Source of the DNA: WVZH01 sp034430425
Lineage (GTDB): Bacteria; Chloroflexota; Anaerolineae; Anaerolineales; E44-bin32
Direction: 5' to 3'
Assembly: GCA_034430425.1 (NCBI GenBank)
Contig: DAOUEK010000083.1
Span: 1 to 64,000, forward strand
Length of the DNA: 64,000 nucleotides
Shown: piece after piece, positions 27,643 to 36,298 of the stretch
How the letters are laid out: the number at the start of each line of letters is the position of its first letter
How positions within the stretch are numbered: the stretch's first letter is position 1
Notes under the pieces: generated by a model
What the model was told of the DNA's origin: nothing
Seen by the model: only the letters and a program-made list of their open reading frames with translations
Database searches by the model: none
Program-made: the position numbers and the translations under genes

Positions 27643-29102
27643 TCACCCCCGATCAGATGGCCAAGTTCATCGGCGGATGTTTCACTCGCCTGTACGACGC
27701 GTGACATTGAACCTCCCGAAAACGCCACAATGCGATCGCTGCGTTCAACCAATTCGTCCAGATCGACGGAAATGAACAGTACCGTCGTGCCCGCTTCGAC
27801 ACGCTGGTAGAGCAGCTGCCAAATCCAATCCGCAGAACGGACATCGAGTCCGCGCGTGGGGTGTTCCATGAGCAGCAGCCTCACATCATCTCGCAGCATG
27901 GCAAATAACGAACGTTGTTGATTGCCGCCGGATAGCGTTTCAATATTTGAACTTGCCTGTCCCACGACCTGGTAGCGTTGAATACGTACTTCCGTTTCTT
28001 GTGCATAATGACGCCAGTCGATTAAGAAACCGGGCATAGGATTGGACAAGGCGATATGTTCCATTAAACTCAATCCGGCGATAAGACCTTCTTCCAACCT
28101 TCCTGCCGGAAGGTAGGCCACACCAGCTTGCAGTAATTTGCGATAGGTCCAGCGGGTGACATCCTGTTGATCGAAGTAAATCCTGCCCCTAGAAACAGGC
28201 GTCAATCCCGCGCAGGCCTGCAAGATCAGTCGCTGTCCACTGCCTTCTAATCCTGCAAAACCAAATACCTCTCCGGCACGGATGTTCAGGTTTACGTTTC
28301 CAACTTGCAAACGATCATCCTCGACTTCAACGCCCTCCAATTGCATGAGGACACTCTCATCCCGCACGTAGGACACCCGGGGCCGACGGGGCGGCAGCTC
28401 TTCAAACATCATTTCCACTAACTGCTGAGTCGGGCAGGGAATATCCGCCGATCCGATTAGTTTGCCCCTGCGAAGTACAAAAACGTGATCGCACAATTCC
28501 TGGATATCGGACAGTTTGTGCGATACCAGGATGACGGTCTTGGCCTCCTCTTCCACCAACCTGTGTAAAGAAGCGAAGAGACTTTCCTTCTGCTCGGTGC
28601 TGATGCCTGTCGTCGGCTCATCCAGGATCAGAACCTCGGCGCCAAGCGCCAGAAGCCGCAGCATCTCCAGTTGCTGCCGCTCCCCCAGCGAAAGGCTATC
28701 GATGAAAGCATCGGGGTCGATCTGGAAACCCATTCGGCCTGCATTTTGGCGCAGCTCCTTTTCAGCCCGGGTGTAATCCAGAATGACGCGTCGATCCCAT
28801 CCCAGCATGTAGTTGTCGATCACACGCATGGCGGGGATATCGAGCGGATCCTGATAGATCATACCGATACCCTGCGCAAGCGCATCCGAAGGAGATGAAA
28901 ATGCCTCTGGCTCTGAATCTAAAACAATACGTCCATCGTCCGGCGGATGATAACCCGATAAAACCTTCATCAACGTGGATTTTCCCGCACCGTTTTCCCC
29001 CAGTACGCCATAGACTTTGCCGGGTTCAAGCGCAAGGCTGATACCATCGTTCGCCTTCACGTCCCCGAAGTACTTGCGGATGTTTGCTAATACGACTTCC
29101 AT
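27639..29102 (-). CDS. BMP-type ABC transporter ATPase, double-domain (NupO/YufO-like)
   Basis: 487 residues with two nucleotide-binding domains. The first has GENGAGKSTLMKVLSGY (Walker A, near residue 35), LSLGERQQLEMLR and VLILDEPTTGIST. The second keeps the signature LSGGNQQRSLFAML and MEHPTRGLD, but its Walker A is degenerate (GLEGSGQRL), as in RbsA/YufO relatives. It energises uptake through the two permeases. Confidence 0.9.
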   Translation of the reverse strand: MEVVLANIRKYFGDVKANDGISLALEPGKVYGVLGENGAGKSTLMKVLSGYHPPDDGRIVLDSEPEAFSSPSDALAQGIGMIYQDPLDIPAMRVIDNYMLGWDRRVILDYTRAEKELRQNAGRMGFQIDPDAFIDSLSLGERQQLEMLRLLALGAEVLILDEPTTGISTEQKESLFASLHRLVEEEAKTVILVSHKLSDIQELCDHVFVLRRGKLIGSADIPCPTQQLVEMMFEELPPRRPRVSYVRDESVLMQLEGVEVEDDRLQVGNVNLNIRAGEVFGFAGLEGSGQRLILQACAGLTPVSRGRIYFDQQDVTRWTYRKLLQAGVAYLPAGRLEEGLIAGLSLMEHIALSNPMPGFLIDWRHYAQETEVRIQRYQVVGQASSNIETLSGGNQQRSLFAMLRDDVRLLLMEHPTRGLDVRSADWIWQLLYQRVEAGTTVLFISVDLDELVERSDRIVAFSGGSMSRVVQASETSADELGHLIGGE

Positions 29103-29144
29103 TCACTTATCCAATGTGAAGATACAAAGTACGCGACTTTACCA

Positions 29145-29174
29145 GAGGAGAGCGACGCTACCGTCACTCTCCTC
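29145..29174 (-). other. Intercistronic stem-loop between binding-protein and ATPase genes
   Basis: On the minus-strand transcript GAGGAGAGTGACG pairs with CGTCGCTCTCCTC around a 4-nt loop, a 13-bp stem with one wobble. The T-run lies before, not after, the stem, so it is not a classic terminator. Such hairpins often stabilise the upstream binding-protein message and lower downstream expression; that role is inferred. Confidence 0.6.
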
Positions 29175-29197
29175 AAAAAACCTACGAATTGTCGAAT

Positions 29198-30478
29198 TTA
29201 CTCGCTCGGTCCTTCCATGCCTTCAAGCAGCTGCGGCAGGTACCAGATTTGTGCCTCCGTGGCCACTTCCCCATCTGCCAGATAGGGTGTGCCATCTTGA
29301 AGGTTGAGCGGACCTTGCCATATCACAATCTCGCCCGAAGCCATTCCGGCGATGAAGGCATCCAGATCGGCTTTCATTTCGTCCGTCAATCCAGGACCGT
29401 CTACCCAACCAACGGGAGATTTATCTTTGTCGGTCAGATCCTGCCAATATGGAGGATTCCAATCCCAGCTTTGAGTCCAGGTGCCATCGATTACCGCTTG
29501 GCCGGTTTCCAGGTATGCTGGACCCCAGTTGAAGTACGGCACGCCCAGGCAGATTTCCGGTTTTTCATCGCATGCGCCCTCGTAATCGTAGGGCACTGCC
29601 CAGACGCTCTCACCTTGTTCGGCGCGTTGTCCGGTAACGACGATGGCTTCCGTGGTGTCAATGCCGCTGAGAACCACATCCACGCCGCTGTCTAAGAATC
29701 CCGTTGTGACTTCCGTCGGATCCAGGGTCACGCCGGGGATGTTGAACCAGAAGCCAATCCAGGTGACCGTGAATTCGAGGTCATCTGCGTTCATACCTCT
29801 GTAGTTCTCGTAGCAGTAGCGCGCCCCGAGATACACGGAGGCTGCCAGACGACGAGTTTCGAAATTGATCAGTGGTCCCAGATAAGCAATCTTGCCCGTG
29901 TCGGTGGCGAGTGCCGCAGCACAACCCGCAATGGATTTCATCGGCGGCATCTGCCCCATGATGTTTCCTTCATTTGGTGGAGCGGCGCCGGCATCCTGGC
30001 CTTCCGCCCAGGCATCATCACCGGATACACTGATAAAGGTTACATCCGGATACTTCTCAGCCGCGCCGACAGTGTCCTCCTCGAATTCATCCGAGGTCGT
30101 GAACACCAATTGCGCACCTTGCGCGACCATGTCGTCCACCACACCTTCCAGCGTGGCTTCTGGTTTATCGGCGGGGTTGAGGCTTTCGAAAACGATCATG
30201 CGCGCACCGGGAAGATTTTCCTCGACGTAAAGACCGCCCTCATAATGCGCCTGGCTCCAGCCGTGATCGTTCTTTGGACCGACCAGGATCACACCGAAGA
30301 CGAATTCCTCTGGCCCTGGCTCAGGCTCTTCAACTTCTTCAGGTTCTTCAACAACTACCCCTGGCTCCTCCTCCGCCGGTGCTGCTGCGGGCTCTTCCGT
30401 CTTTGTGCCACATGCCGACAAAGCCAGCGAAAGGATCAAAATCAACGCTACCAATTTCCACAATTTCCTCGTATCCAT
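29198..30478 (-). CDS. BMP-family substrate-binding lipoprotein
   Basis: 426 residues. The signal peptide ends in LSLALSAC, with lipidation expected at the Cys near residue 23. An acidic, proline-rich linker (about 30-60) precedes the BMP/Med domain, which contains VFGVILVGPKNDHGWSQAHYEGG. The family captures nucleosides such as guanosine or inosine outside the membrane for the permeases encoded next. A purine ligand fits the deaminase genes upstream. GGAGGAG precedes the start. Confidence 0.9.
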   Translation of the reverse strand: MDTRKLWKLVALILILSLALSACGTKTEEPAAAPAEEEPGVVVEEPEEVEEPEPGPEEFVFGVILVGPKNDHGWSQAHYEGGLYVEENLPGARMIVFESLNPADKPEATLEGVVDDMVAQGAQLVFTTSDEFEEDTVGAAEKYPDVTFISVSGDDAWAEGQDAGAAPPNEGNIMGQMPPMKSIAGCAAALATDTGKIAYLGPLINFETRRLAASVYLGARYCYENYRGMNADDLEFTVTWIGFWFNIPGVTLDPTEVTTGFLDSGVDVVLSGIDTTEAIVVTGQRAEQGESVWAVPYDYEGACDEKPEICLGVPYFNWGPAYLETGQAVIDGTWTQSWDWNPPYWQDLTDKDKSPVGWVDGPGLTDEMKADLDAFIAGMASGEIVIWQGPLNLQDGTPYLADGEVATEAQIWYLPQLLEGMEGPSE

Positions 30479-30551
30479 GAAATCTCCTCCTGAATCCTAG
30501 AATGTCTTTAAATCAAACCCATTGTCGATAAGTTGTTTGCCGTGCGTAGAC

Positions 30552-30561
30552 TCACCTCCTT
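30552..30561 (-). other. Full-length anti-SD complement without an obvious gene
   Basis: Read on the minus strand the ten bases are AAGGAGGTGA, a perfect complement to the 16S rRNA tail. They lie in the 105-nt gap between carbamate kinase and the binding protein gene. The only frame following it is a 15-codon GTG frame overlapping the motif, so it does not serve an evident gene. Confidence 0.5.
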
Positions 30562-30583
30562 CCCAATACGCTACGACTTAAGT

Positions 30584-31543
30584 TTACTCCATAACAAAGT
30601 GTGTTCCCGTCATACCGGATAATGCACGTTCGATATTCTCCGGATCCGTGACGATCGCTTTACTTCCACCTCGCTCCAGATAATCGATAATCGCCTGGAT
30701 TTTTGGCTCCATACTTCCTTTGGCGAAATGCCCTTCGGCAAGATACTTTTTCGCTTCGCTCACCGTCAGAAGATCGAGCCAGCGCTGATCCGGCTTGTGA
30801 TAATTCAAGGCGACTTTTTCAACAGAGGTCGAAATTAATAAAAGATCTGCCTCGATATCGATCGCCAGCATCGCCGAAGCGAAGTCTTTGTCGATAACCG
30901 CTTCCACTCCGATCAGGTCACCCGATTCCGTCTCTATAACGGGAATGCCGCCTCCACCCACTCCAATGACCACAAATCCGGTATCAATCAAGGTTTGAAT
31001 CGCATCACACTGTAATATCTTCTTGGGCTTTGGGGAGGGAACCACACGCCGCCAGCCTCTGCCCGCATCTTCAACGACCGACCAACCTTCGGTTTTGCTG
31101 CGTATGTGCGCCGTCTCGTGGTCCATGAATGAACCAATCGGTTTGGTTGGGTTTTGGAATGCCGGATCTTTTGCGTCCACCATGACTTCCGTGACCACAG
31201 TTGTCGCTTGCTTTTCCATCCCGCGCTTGCGAAATTCATTATAGAGTGCGATCTGAAACATGTACCCGATCGCACCCTGCGTGTCCGCACCGCAGTAATC
31301 CAGGGGCACCGGATGGAGTTCGTGGAGGGACAACTCCGAACGGCGCTGGATGAATCCAACTTGTGGACCGTTGCCATGGGTAATCACGACCTCCCATCCT
31401 GATTCGATCATCTCTGCGATGTGTGTGACGGTTTCCGACACTGCGGCAAGCTGGTCCGGAACCGTCTTGTGTTGTTTGTCTTTGATCAGCGAATTCCCCC
31501 CTACAGCAACAACCGCCACCTTCCTTCCATTCTGTTTTGACAT
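30584..31543 (-). CDS. arcC: Carbamate kinase
   Basis: 319 residues. KVAVVAVGGNSLIKDK at the N-terminus, ITHGNGPQVGFIQRR near residue 56 and GVGGGGIPVIETESG near residue 216 are carbamate kinase signatures. It transfers phosphate from carbamoyl phosphate to ADP, giving ATP, NH3 and CO2. It is 14 nt downstream of the knotted transcarbamylase gene, so ATP is probably harvested from carbamoyl phosphate released from ureido compounds, as proposed for YqeA with YgeW. Confidence 0.92.
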   Translation of the reverse strand: MSKQNGRKVAVVAVGGNSLIKDKQHKTVPDQLAAVSETVTHIAEMIESGWEVVITHGNGPQVGFIQRRSELSLHELHPVPLDYCGADTQGAIGYMFQIALYNEFRKRGMEKQATTVVTEVMVDAKDPAFQNPTKPIGSFMDHETAHIRSKTEGWSVVEDAGRGWRRVVPSPKPKKILQCDAIQTLIDTGFVVIGVGGGGIPVIETESGDLIGVEAVIDKDFASAMLAIDIEADLLLISTSVEKVALNYHKPDQRWLDLLTVSEAKKYLAEGHFAKGSMEPKIQAIIDYLERGGSKAIVTDPENIERALSGMTGTHFVME

Positions 31544-31557
31544 TTTGGCCTTCCGTC

Positions 31558-32538
31558 TTAGCGCATGGTAAGCGCCATCACCGCCTTCTGAACGTGTAAC
31601 CGGTTTTCGGCCTGGTCAAACACAACACTGTGTGGGCCATCGATGACATCATCCGTGACCTCGATATTGCGATCTGCCGGAAGCGGATGCATGTAGATGG
31701 CATCCGACTTGGCGATGCTCATTTTTTCCTCGTCCGTGATCCAATCCTGATACTGATCCTGTATACGTTTTCCCTGGTCTGCATCGGTCGTAGTCAGCAG
31801 CGGCCCCCACGACTTGGCATACACAATATCAGCGTCCTTGAATCCTTTTTTCATATCGTCAACGATTTCGAATCCGGTTCTGTGTGCCTTCGCCATCGCC
31901 TGTGCTTCCTGCACGATCTCGGGCATGAGTTCGAATTCCGGTGGATGCGCCAGTACAACATCCAACCCAAAGCGAGGCATCTGCAAAATCAACGACTGGG
32001 GAACCGAGATCGGTTTTAAATAGGAAGCTGCGTATGCCCAGGAAACCACGATTTTCTTGCCGCGCAGGTATTTCCCTTTCTTCTCATGGATGGTCAGTAA
32101 ATCGGCGAGGCATTGATGGGGATGGTAGAGATCGCACTGCATATTGAGCACCGGCACTCGAGAGGCATGCGCCACATCGTTAATGTAATGGTTGCCGATC
32201 TGCCAATCGACGCGGCGGATGGCAATACCATCGAAATACCGGCCGAAGATCTCCCCCATCTCCTTCTCGGTATCACCGTGCGAGATTTGGGTCGTTCTCG
32301 ATTCAATGAACGCCGCGTGTCCGCCCAGCTGCGCCATACCGGCTTCGAAGGAACCCCGCGTGCGTGTGCTGCTGAAGAAGAACAACATCGCCAGCACCTT
32401 ATCGCGCAGGTAGGCATGCGGCTCTCCAAGCGCACGCTTGCGTTTCAGATCCAGGGCGACATCGAGAACCGTCTCGACCTCTTCACGACTGAAATCCAAA
32501 TCCCCAATCAGATCACGTCCTCGAAGATCCGTTTGCAT
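31558..32538 (-). CDS. ygeW: Knotted transcarbamylase, YgeW-like
   Basis: 326 residues. The carbamoyl-phosphate site reads FFSSTRTRGSFE near residue 54 and HPHQCLADLLTI near residue 141. The C-terminal catalytic loop is HPLPADRN rather than the HCLP of ornithine transcarbamylase. The proline-containing loop YAASYLKPISVPQS near residue 170 marks the knotted subgroup (N-acetyl- or N-succinylornithine transcarbamylase and YgeW). YgeW acts in the E. coli purine cluster on a ureido compound of unsettled identity. Here it probably runs in the phosphorolytic direction, feeding carbamate kinase. Confidence 0.85.
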   Translation of the reverse strand: MQTDLRGRDLIGDLDFSREEVETVLDVALDLKRKRALGEPHAYLRDKVLAMLFFFSSTRTRGSFEAGMAQLGGHAAFIESRTTQISHGDTEKEMGEIFGRYFDGIAIRRVDWQIGNHYINDVAHASRVPVLNMQCDLYHPHQCLADLLTIHEKKGKYLRGKKIVVSWAYAASYLKPISVPQSLILQMPRFGLDVVLAHPPEFELMPEIVQEAQAMAKAHRTGFEIVDDMKKGFKDADIVYAKSWGPLLTTTDADQGKRIQDQYQDWITDEEKMSIAKSDAIYMHPLPADRNIEVTDDVIDGPHSVVFDQAENRLHVQKAVMALTMR

Positions 32539-32632
32539 CGATCAACCCTCCTGCGTGAATATCCGAATGAAATCGCCACGCGGATTATATACCGGCATGA
32601 ACGTCACCCTCACCCCAAGCTTCTTCTCCTGC

Positions 32633-33583
32633 TTATTCCATCGCTCCCAAGACGAGGGCCAACAGCGCCATGCGCGTGACGACTCCGTTGTAGGCTTCCG
32701 GCCAATAACGGGCGTGACGCGTGTCATCGACCTCAGCCAGAAGCTCGTCCATCCTCGGTAGGGAATGTAAGATGATTGAGTCAGGCTTGGCTTTACGCAT
32801 TAATGCATTAGTCACCTGGTAATTCGCTGGTGTGCGACCGACATCTCCCTCACGCTCATCCCGGCTCTTGGTGTAATCGGGCTGCACCACAGGCTCCATG
32901 TAAATAACGTCTGCGTCGGCGATCGCCTCTTCGATGTGCTTCACTTCTCGATAGTTCAGGCTGAGCTCGTCCAACTCGGCTTTGAATTCCTTGGTCAACG
33001 CCATTTCGGGCGGGGAGATGTACGTTGCTTGAATATCAAACTGCGACATAGCGTAGCTCATGGAGTGCATCGTACGCATGCGCATGTCGCCTACGAGTAT
33101 GAAGTTCAGTCCATCCAGGCGACCTTTTTCCTTCCAAATGGTGTACAAATCGGTCAAGACCTGTGTGGGATGTTCTCCCCAACCGTCGCCGGCGTTGATC
33201 ACGGGGATGCTCGCCCAGCGAGCCGCCTCTGCAGGTGCTCCCTGCTGGAAATGACGCATCACGATCACATCGCCGTAGTATTCCAGCATATGCACGGTAT
33301 CCTTTATCGTTTCCTGGTAAAAATCGCCGGCGCGCGTCATTTTCGCATCTGAAAATCCGGTCACGCTTCCACCCAGACGCAGCATCGCAGCTTCATGCGC
33401 CAGGCGTGTGCGCGTGCTGGGTTGGTAAAAAGCAGTGACGAGTATCTTTTCGGCCAGGAGATCGGATTTCTTTCGATCCCGGGCGAAGGACGCGAGTCGA
33501 TCGCAGACTTCAAATACCCGAATATATTCATTCCGTTCGAAGCCTTTCAGGGAAAGAATGTCACGACCTGCGAAACTTCGCAT
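32633..33583 (-). CDS. Aspartate carbamoyltransferase-like protein, altered substrate loop
   Basis: 316 residues. Carbamoyl-phosphate residues are intact: YQPSTRTRLAHEAAM, IVMRHFQQGA and GEHPTQVLTDLYTI. However, the loop that is MTRVQKER in PyrB reads MEPVVQPDY, removing the aspartate-binding Arg, and the 80s loop lacks the KGET lysine. The C-terminal HPLPR is HSLPR. No pyrI or other pyr gene is adjacent. With the YgeW-like gene and carbamate kinase downstream it probably acts on a ureido acid other than carbamoyl-aspartate. GGAGGTG precedes the start. Confidence 0.78.
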   Translation of the reverse strand: MRSFAGRDILSLKGFERNEYIRVFEVCDRLASFARDRKKSDLLAEKILVTAFYQPSTRTRLAHEAAMLRLGGSVTGFSDAKMTRAGDFYQETIKDTVHMLEYYGDVIVMRHFQQGAPAEAARWASIPVINAGDGWGEHPTQVLTDLYTIWKEKGRLDGLNFILVGDMRMRTMHSMSYAMSQFDIQATYISPPEMALTKEFKAELDELSLNYREVKHIEEAIADADVIYMEPVVQPDYTKSRDEREGDVGRTPANYQVTNALMRKAKPDSIILHSLPRMDELLAEVDDTRHARYWPEAYNGVVTRMALLALVLGAME

Positions 33584-33674
33584 GATGACACCTCCATAGT
33601 AAGATCGATTTCGAAGCGATCACACTTCGTAATATCCTTTGAATACGCCAACAACATCGAGCCAATACAATCGT

Positions 33675-34469
33675 TCAGCGACCCACGCGCCGGACGACAT
33701 GGAACTTGAAAACACCCGGCAGAGAATAGGTGAAGGAATGATCGATCACCTTGCCTTCATCGGTATACAACCAGGCTTCCAGCACCAGCAAGACCTCTTT
33801 GCGACTGATTTGTAGTTGGCGAGCAATATCCGCGGGGGCGGAAATTGCCGTGATATTGGTGCGCGAATGCCCCTGAGACAACTCGCCACGCTGCAAGAAG
33901 ATGTCGAGTACAGAACCTTTGAAATCATCCTCGAATGTTTCTGCGGGGAGAATATCCTGCGGCAGGATATCGATGAGATACGAGACAGGACGATCGCTCG
34001 TCACCAGGACACGCGATACTTCGATAACCGCATCCGTATCTTTGATCCCAAATTGATTCTTTTCGATCTCCGTTGGCTGGCGCTCGCAGACGTCCAGGCC
34101 GGTCATTTCGATATCCAGGTTGATCCGTGAAGCCAGCGTCGCCACGCTTTCCAGCACTTCCAACCCTGTATCGATTACCGGCGGCAGATGGGAAATGTAG
34201 GTTCCGATCCCCTGGCGGCGGATCAGTTGACCTCGTTCCTCGAAGGTGCGAATCGCTTCACGCAACGTAGCACGCGAGACCCCCAGCTGCTTTGCCAAAT
34301 CCGGTTCAGAAGGTAGAAACATGCCCGGCTTCATCGATTCCAAAATCTTCCCGAGCGTATCTGCGGTACGTTGATAGAGAGGCCGTCGTTCCGATTTTCG
34401 TCTGCCGCCGCTTTTTTTCGAACGCTTGGTATGATCCCCCTTGTTTGCTTTTCCAGTTTTGGGTCCCAT
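33675..34469 (-). CDS. GntR-family transcriptional regulator, HutC/UTRA type
   Basis: 264 residues. A basic N-terminal tail (~30 residues, rich in Lys/Ser) precedes a winged helix: LPSEPDLAKQLGVSRATLREAIRTFEERGQLIRRQGIGTYI. A UTRA ligand-binding domain (about 90-260) follows, with ISAPADIARQLQI and SFTYSLPGVFKFHVVRR. It is cotranscribed between the adenine deaminase and transcarbamylase genes, so it probably controls this operon in response to a pathway intermediate. A candidate operator lies at 37743. Confidence 0.88.
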   Translation of the reverse strand: MGPKTGKANKGDHTKRSKKSGGRRKSERRPLYQRTADTLGKILESMKPGMFLPSEPDLAKQLGVSRATLREAIRTFEERGQLIRRQGIGTYISHLPPVIDTGLEVLESVATLASRINLDIEMTGLDVCERQPTEIEKNQFGIKDTDAVIEVSRVLVTSDRPVSYLIDILPQDILPAETFEDDFKGSVLDIFLQRGELSQGHSRTNITAISAPADIARQLQISRKEVLLVLEAWLYTDEGKVIDHSFTYSLPGVFKFHVVRRVGR

Positions 34470-34478
34470 TGATTTACC

Positions 34479-36296
34479 CTATTCCACTCCTTGAGCGATA
34501 ACCGGTATCAATTCGAATGTATTTACATCCACCAAACCCATGTCCGAGATACGCAGATCAGGGATCACGACCAGTGCTAAAAGGCTGAGCTGCATATTGG
34601 CGCTGTTCAACGAACAGCCACATGCTTTGAAACCCTCCAGCACCTCGTCCGCTTTTTCTGCCACAACCTCCGCCCGTTCGTCGGACATCAACCCGGCGAT
34701 GGGCAGTTCGACCAGCGCAATCACTTCCTGGTTGCGGATCACGATCTGGCCGCCGCCGAGGCGCGCCAGTTCGTTCGCCGCCAAGGCCATGTCCGTTTCA
34801 TCTGTGCCAACCACGATCATGTGATGGGAGTCATGTGCCACCGTCGAACCGATAGCGCATGGCGTATCGAAACCAAATCCCTGCACCAGCCCAACCTGCA
34901 CCTCCCCCGTACCGCGGTGGCGCTCGACAAGCGCCACTTTGGCGATGTCGTTGCTAATGTCGATCGAAATCTCTCCATTTGCCGCTTCGACTTCGAGTGT
35001 GAGATGTCTTGTGGGGGCTTGATTCTCGACCACCCCGATCACATTTGCGGTGACTTTCCCATCCTGCGGAGAGGCCAGCCGAAAATCCTTGGCTTCCAAC
35101 TTGCGTCCGAGAACGACGGACGACTTGACCTCCGCCGGATAAGAAAATGCAGGCAACTCGACGACCAGTTGGCCATCCGCAGCAAGATGTTTTCCTTTAG
35201 CGATGACCTGGTCGATCTGCATGGTTTCGAGATTGCTCACAAGCAGGACGTCAGCATAACGGCCGGGAGCGATCTGTCCGACATCGTTGGCAACGCCGAA
35301 ATGTTCTGCCGTGTTTAACGTTGCCATCTGGATCGCAGTCATCGGTTCCAAACCCAGCTTGATGGCATGCCGTACGACACGATCCATGTGTCCATCCCTG
35401 ATCAGCGTCCCGGAATGGCTATCATCAGTGACGAGGATGATATGCCGCGAATCCAATCCCTTTTCAAGGATCGCAGGCACTTGTGCCGCCACATCGTGCC
35501 AACTCGATCCCAATCGAAGCATGGCTTTCATGCCCTGGCGAACACGGGCGATGGCGTCCTCCAACCGGGTACCTTCGTGATCGTCCTGCGGACCGCCGGC
35601 TACGTATCCATGAAAGGGCAGTCCCAGATCGAGTGAGGCGTAATGTCCGCCAATAACCTTGCCCGCCGTACGTGTCACGGCCATTTCAGCGTGCATTTTT
35701 TCGTCGCTGAGGAAAACGCCGGGAAAGTTCATCATTTCACCCAGACCGATAATCCCCGGCCATCCCATCGCCTCAGCTACTTCGTTCGGCCCAATCTCTG
35801 CGCCCGGCGTTTCCAACCCGGGGGCTGAAGGCACGCAGGATGGCATCTGCACCCAAACGTGGATCGGCTGCACAGCCGCTTCATCGACCATCAAGCGCAC
35901 GCCTTTAAGACCGAAGACATTGGCGATCTCGTGTGGATCGACGAACATCCCCGTGGTGCCGTGCGGAATCACGGCGCGCACAAATTCCGTCACTGTTACC
36001 ATGCCGGACTCAACATGCATGTGGCCGTCCAACAAACCTGGCACAAGAAAGCGTCCTTCGGCATCGACATTTTCCGTATTTGGACCGATGGTATGGTTCG
36101 CATCCGGCCCAACATATGCAATGCGTTCGCCCTGAACAGCAATGTCGATATTATCCAGAATCTCACCTGACTGTACGCAAACCCAGCGTCCATCCCGGAT
36201 TACGAGATCGGCTTTTTCACGGCCCATGGCAACATCCACCAGACCGCGCGTAATCTCACTCCACTTTTTTGCGTCCACGGCGTACTCCTTGCTCAT
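34479..36296 (-). CDS. adeC: Adenine deaminase
   Basis: 605 residues, typical of the AdeC/Ade family. LDGHMHVESGMVTVTEFVRAVIPHGTTGMFVDPHEIANVFG (about residues 93-133; first metal ligands), a Glu in GLGEMMNFPGV, GGHYASL and VTDDSHSGTL give the binuclear metal site. It converts adenine to hypoxanthine and ammonia. It starts 2 nt after the 8-oxoguanine deaminase stop, placing both in one transcript. Confidence 0.92.
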   Translation of the reverse strand: MSKEYAVDAKKWSEITRGLVDVAMGREKADLVIRDGRWVCVQSGEILDNIDIAVQGERIAYVGPDANHTIGPNTENVDAEGRFLVPGLLDGHMHVESGMVTVTEFVRAVIPHGTTGMFVDPHEIANVFGLKGVRLMVDEAAVQPIHVWVQMPSCVPSAPGLETPGAEIGPNEVAEAMGWPGIIGLGEMMNFPGVFLSDEKMHAEMAVTRTAGKVIGGHYASLDLGLPFHGYVAGGPQDDHEGTRLEDAIARVRQGMKAMLRLGSSWHDVAAQVPAILEKGLDSRHIILVTDDSHSGTLIRDGHMDRVVRHAIKLGLEPMTAIQMATLNTAEHFGVANDVGQIAPGRYADVLLVSNLETMQIDQVIAKGKHLAADGQLVVELPAFSYPAEVKSSVVLGRKLEAKDFRLASPQDGKVTANVIGVVENQAPTRHLTLEVEAANGEISIDISNDIAKVALVERHRGTGEVQVGLVQGFGFDTPCAIGSTVAHDSHHMIVVGTDETDMALAANELARLGGGQIVIRNQEVIALVELPIAGLMSDERAEVVAEKADEVLEGFKACGCSLNSANMQLSLLALVVIPDLRISDMGLVDVNTFELIPVIAQGVE

Positions 36297-36298
36297 GC

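Noticed and set aside
29145..29174. Terminator between the binding protein and ATPase genes
   Set aside because: The T-run precedes rather than follows the stem in the direction of transcription; kept as an intercistronic hairpin instead.
32633..33583. Ordinary pyrimidine-biosynthetic pyrB
   Set aside because: Substrate-loop residues TRVQ and KGET are missing and no other pyr gene is nearby.
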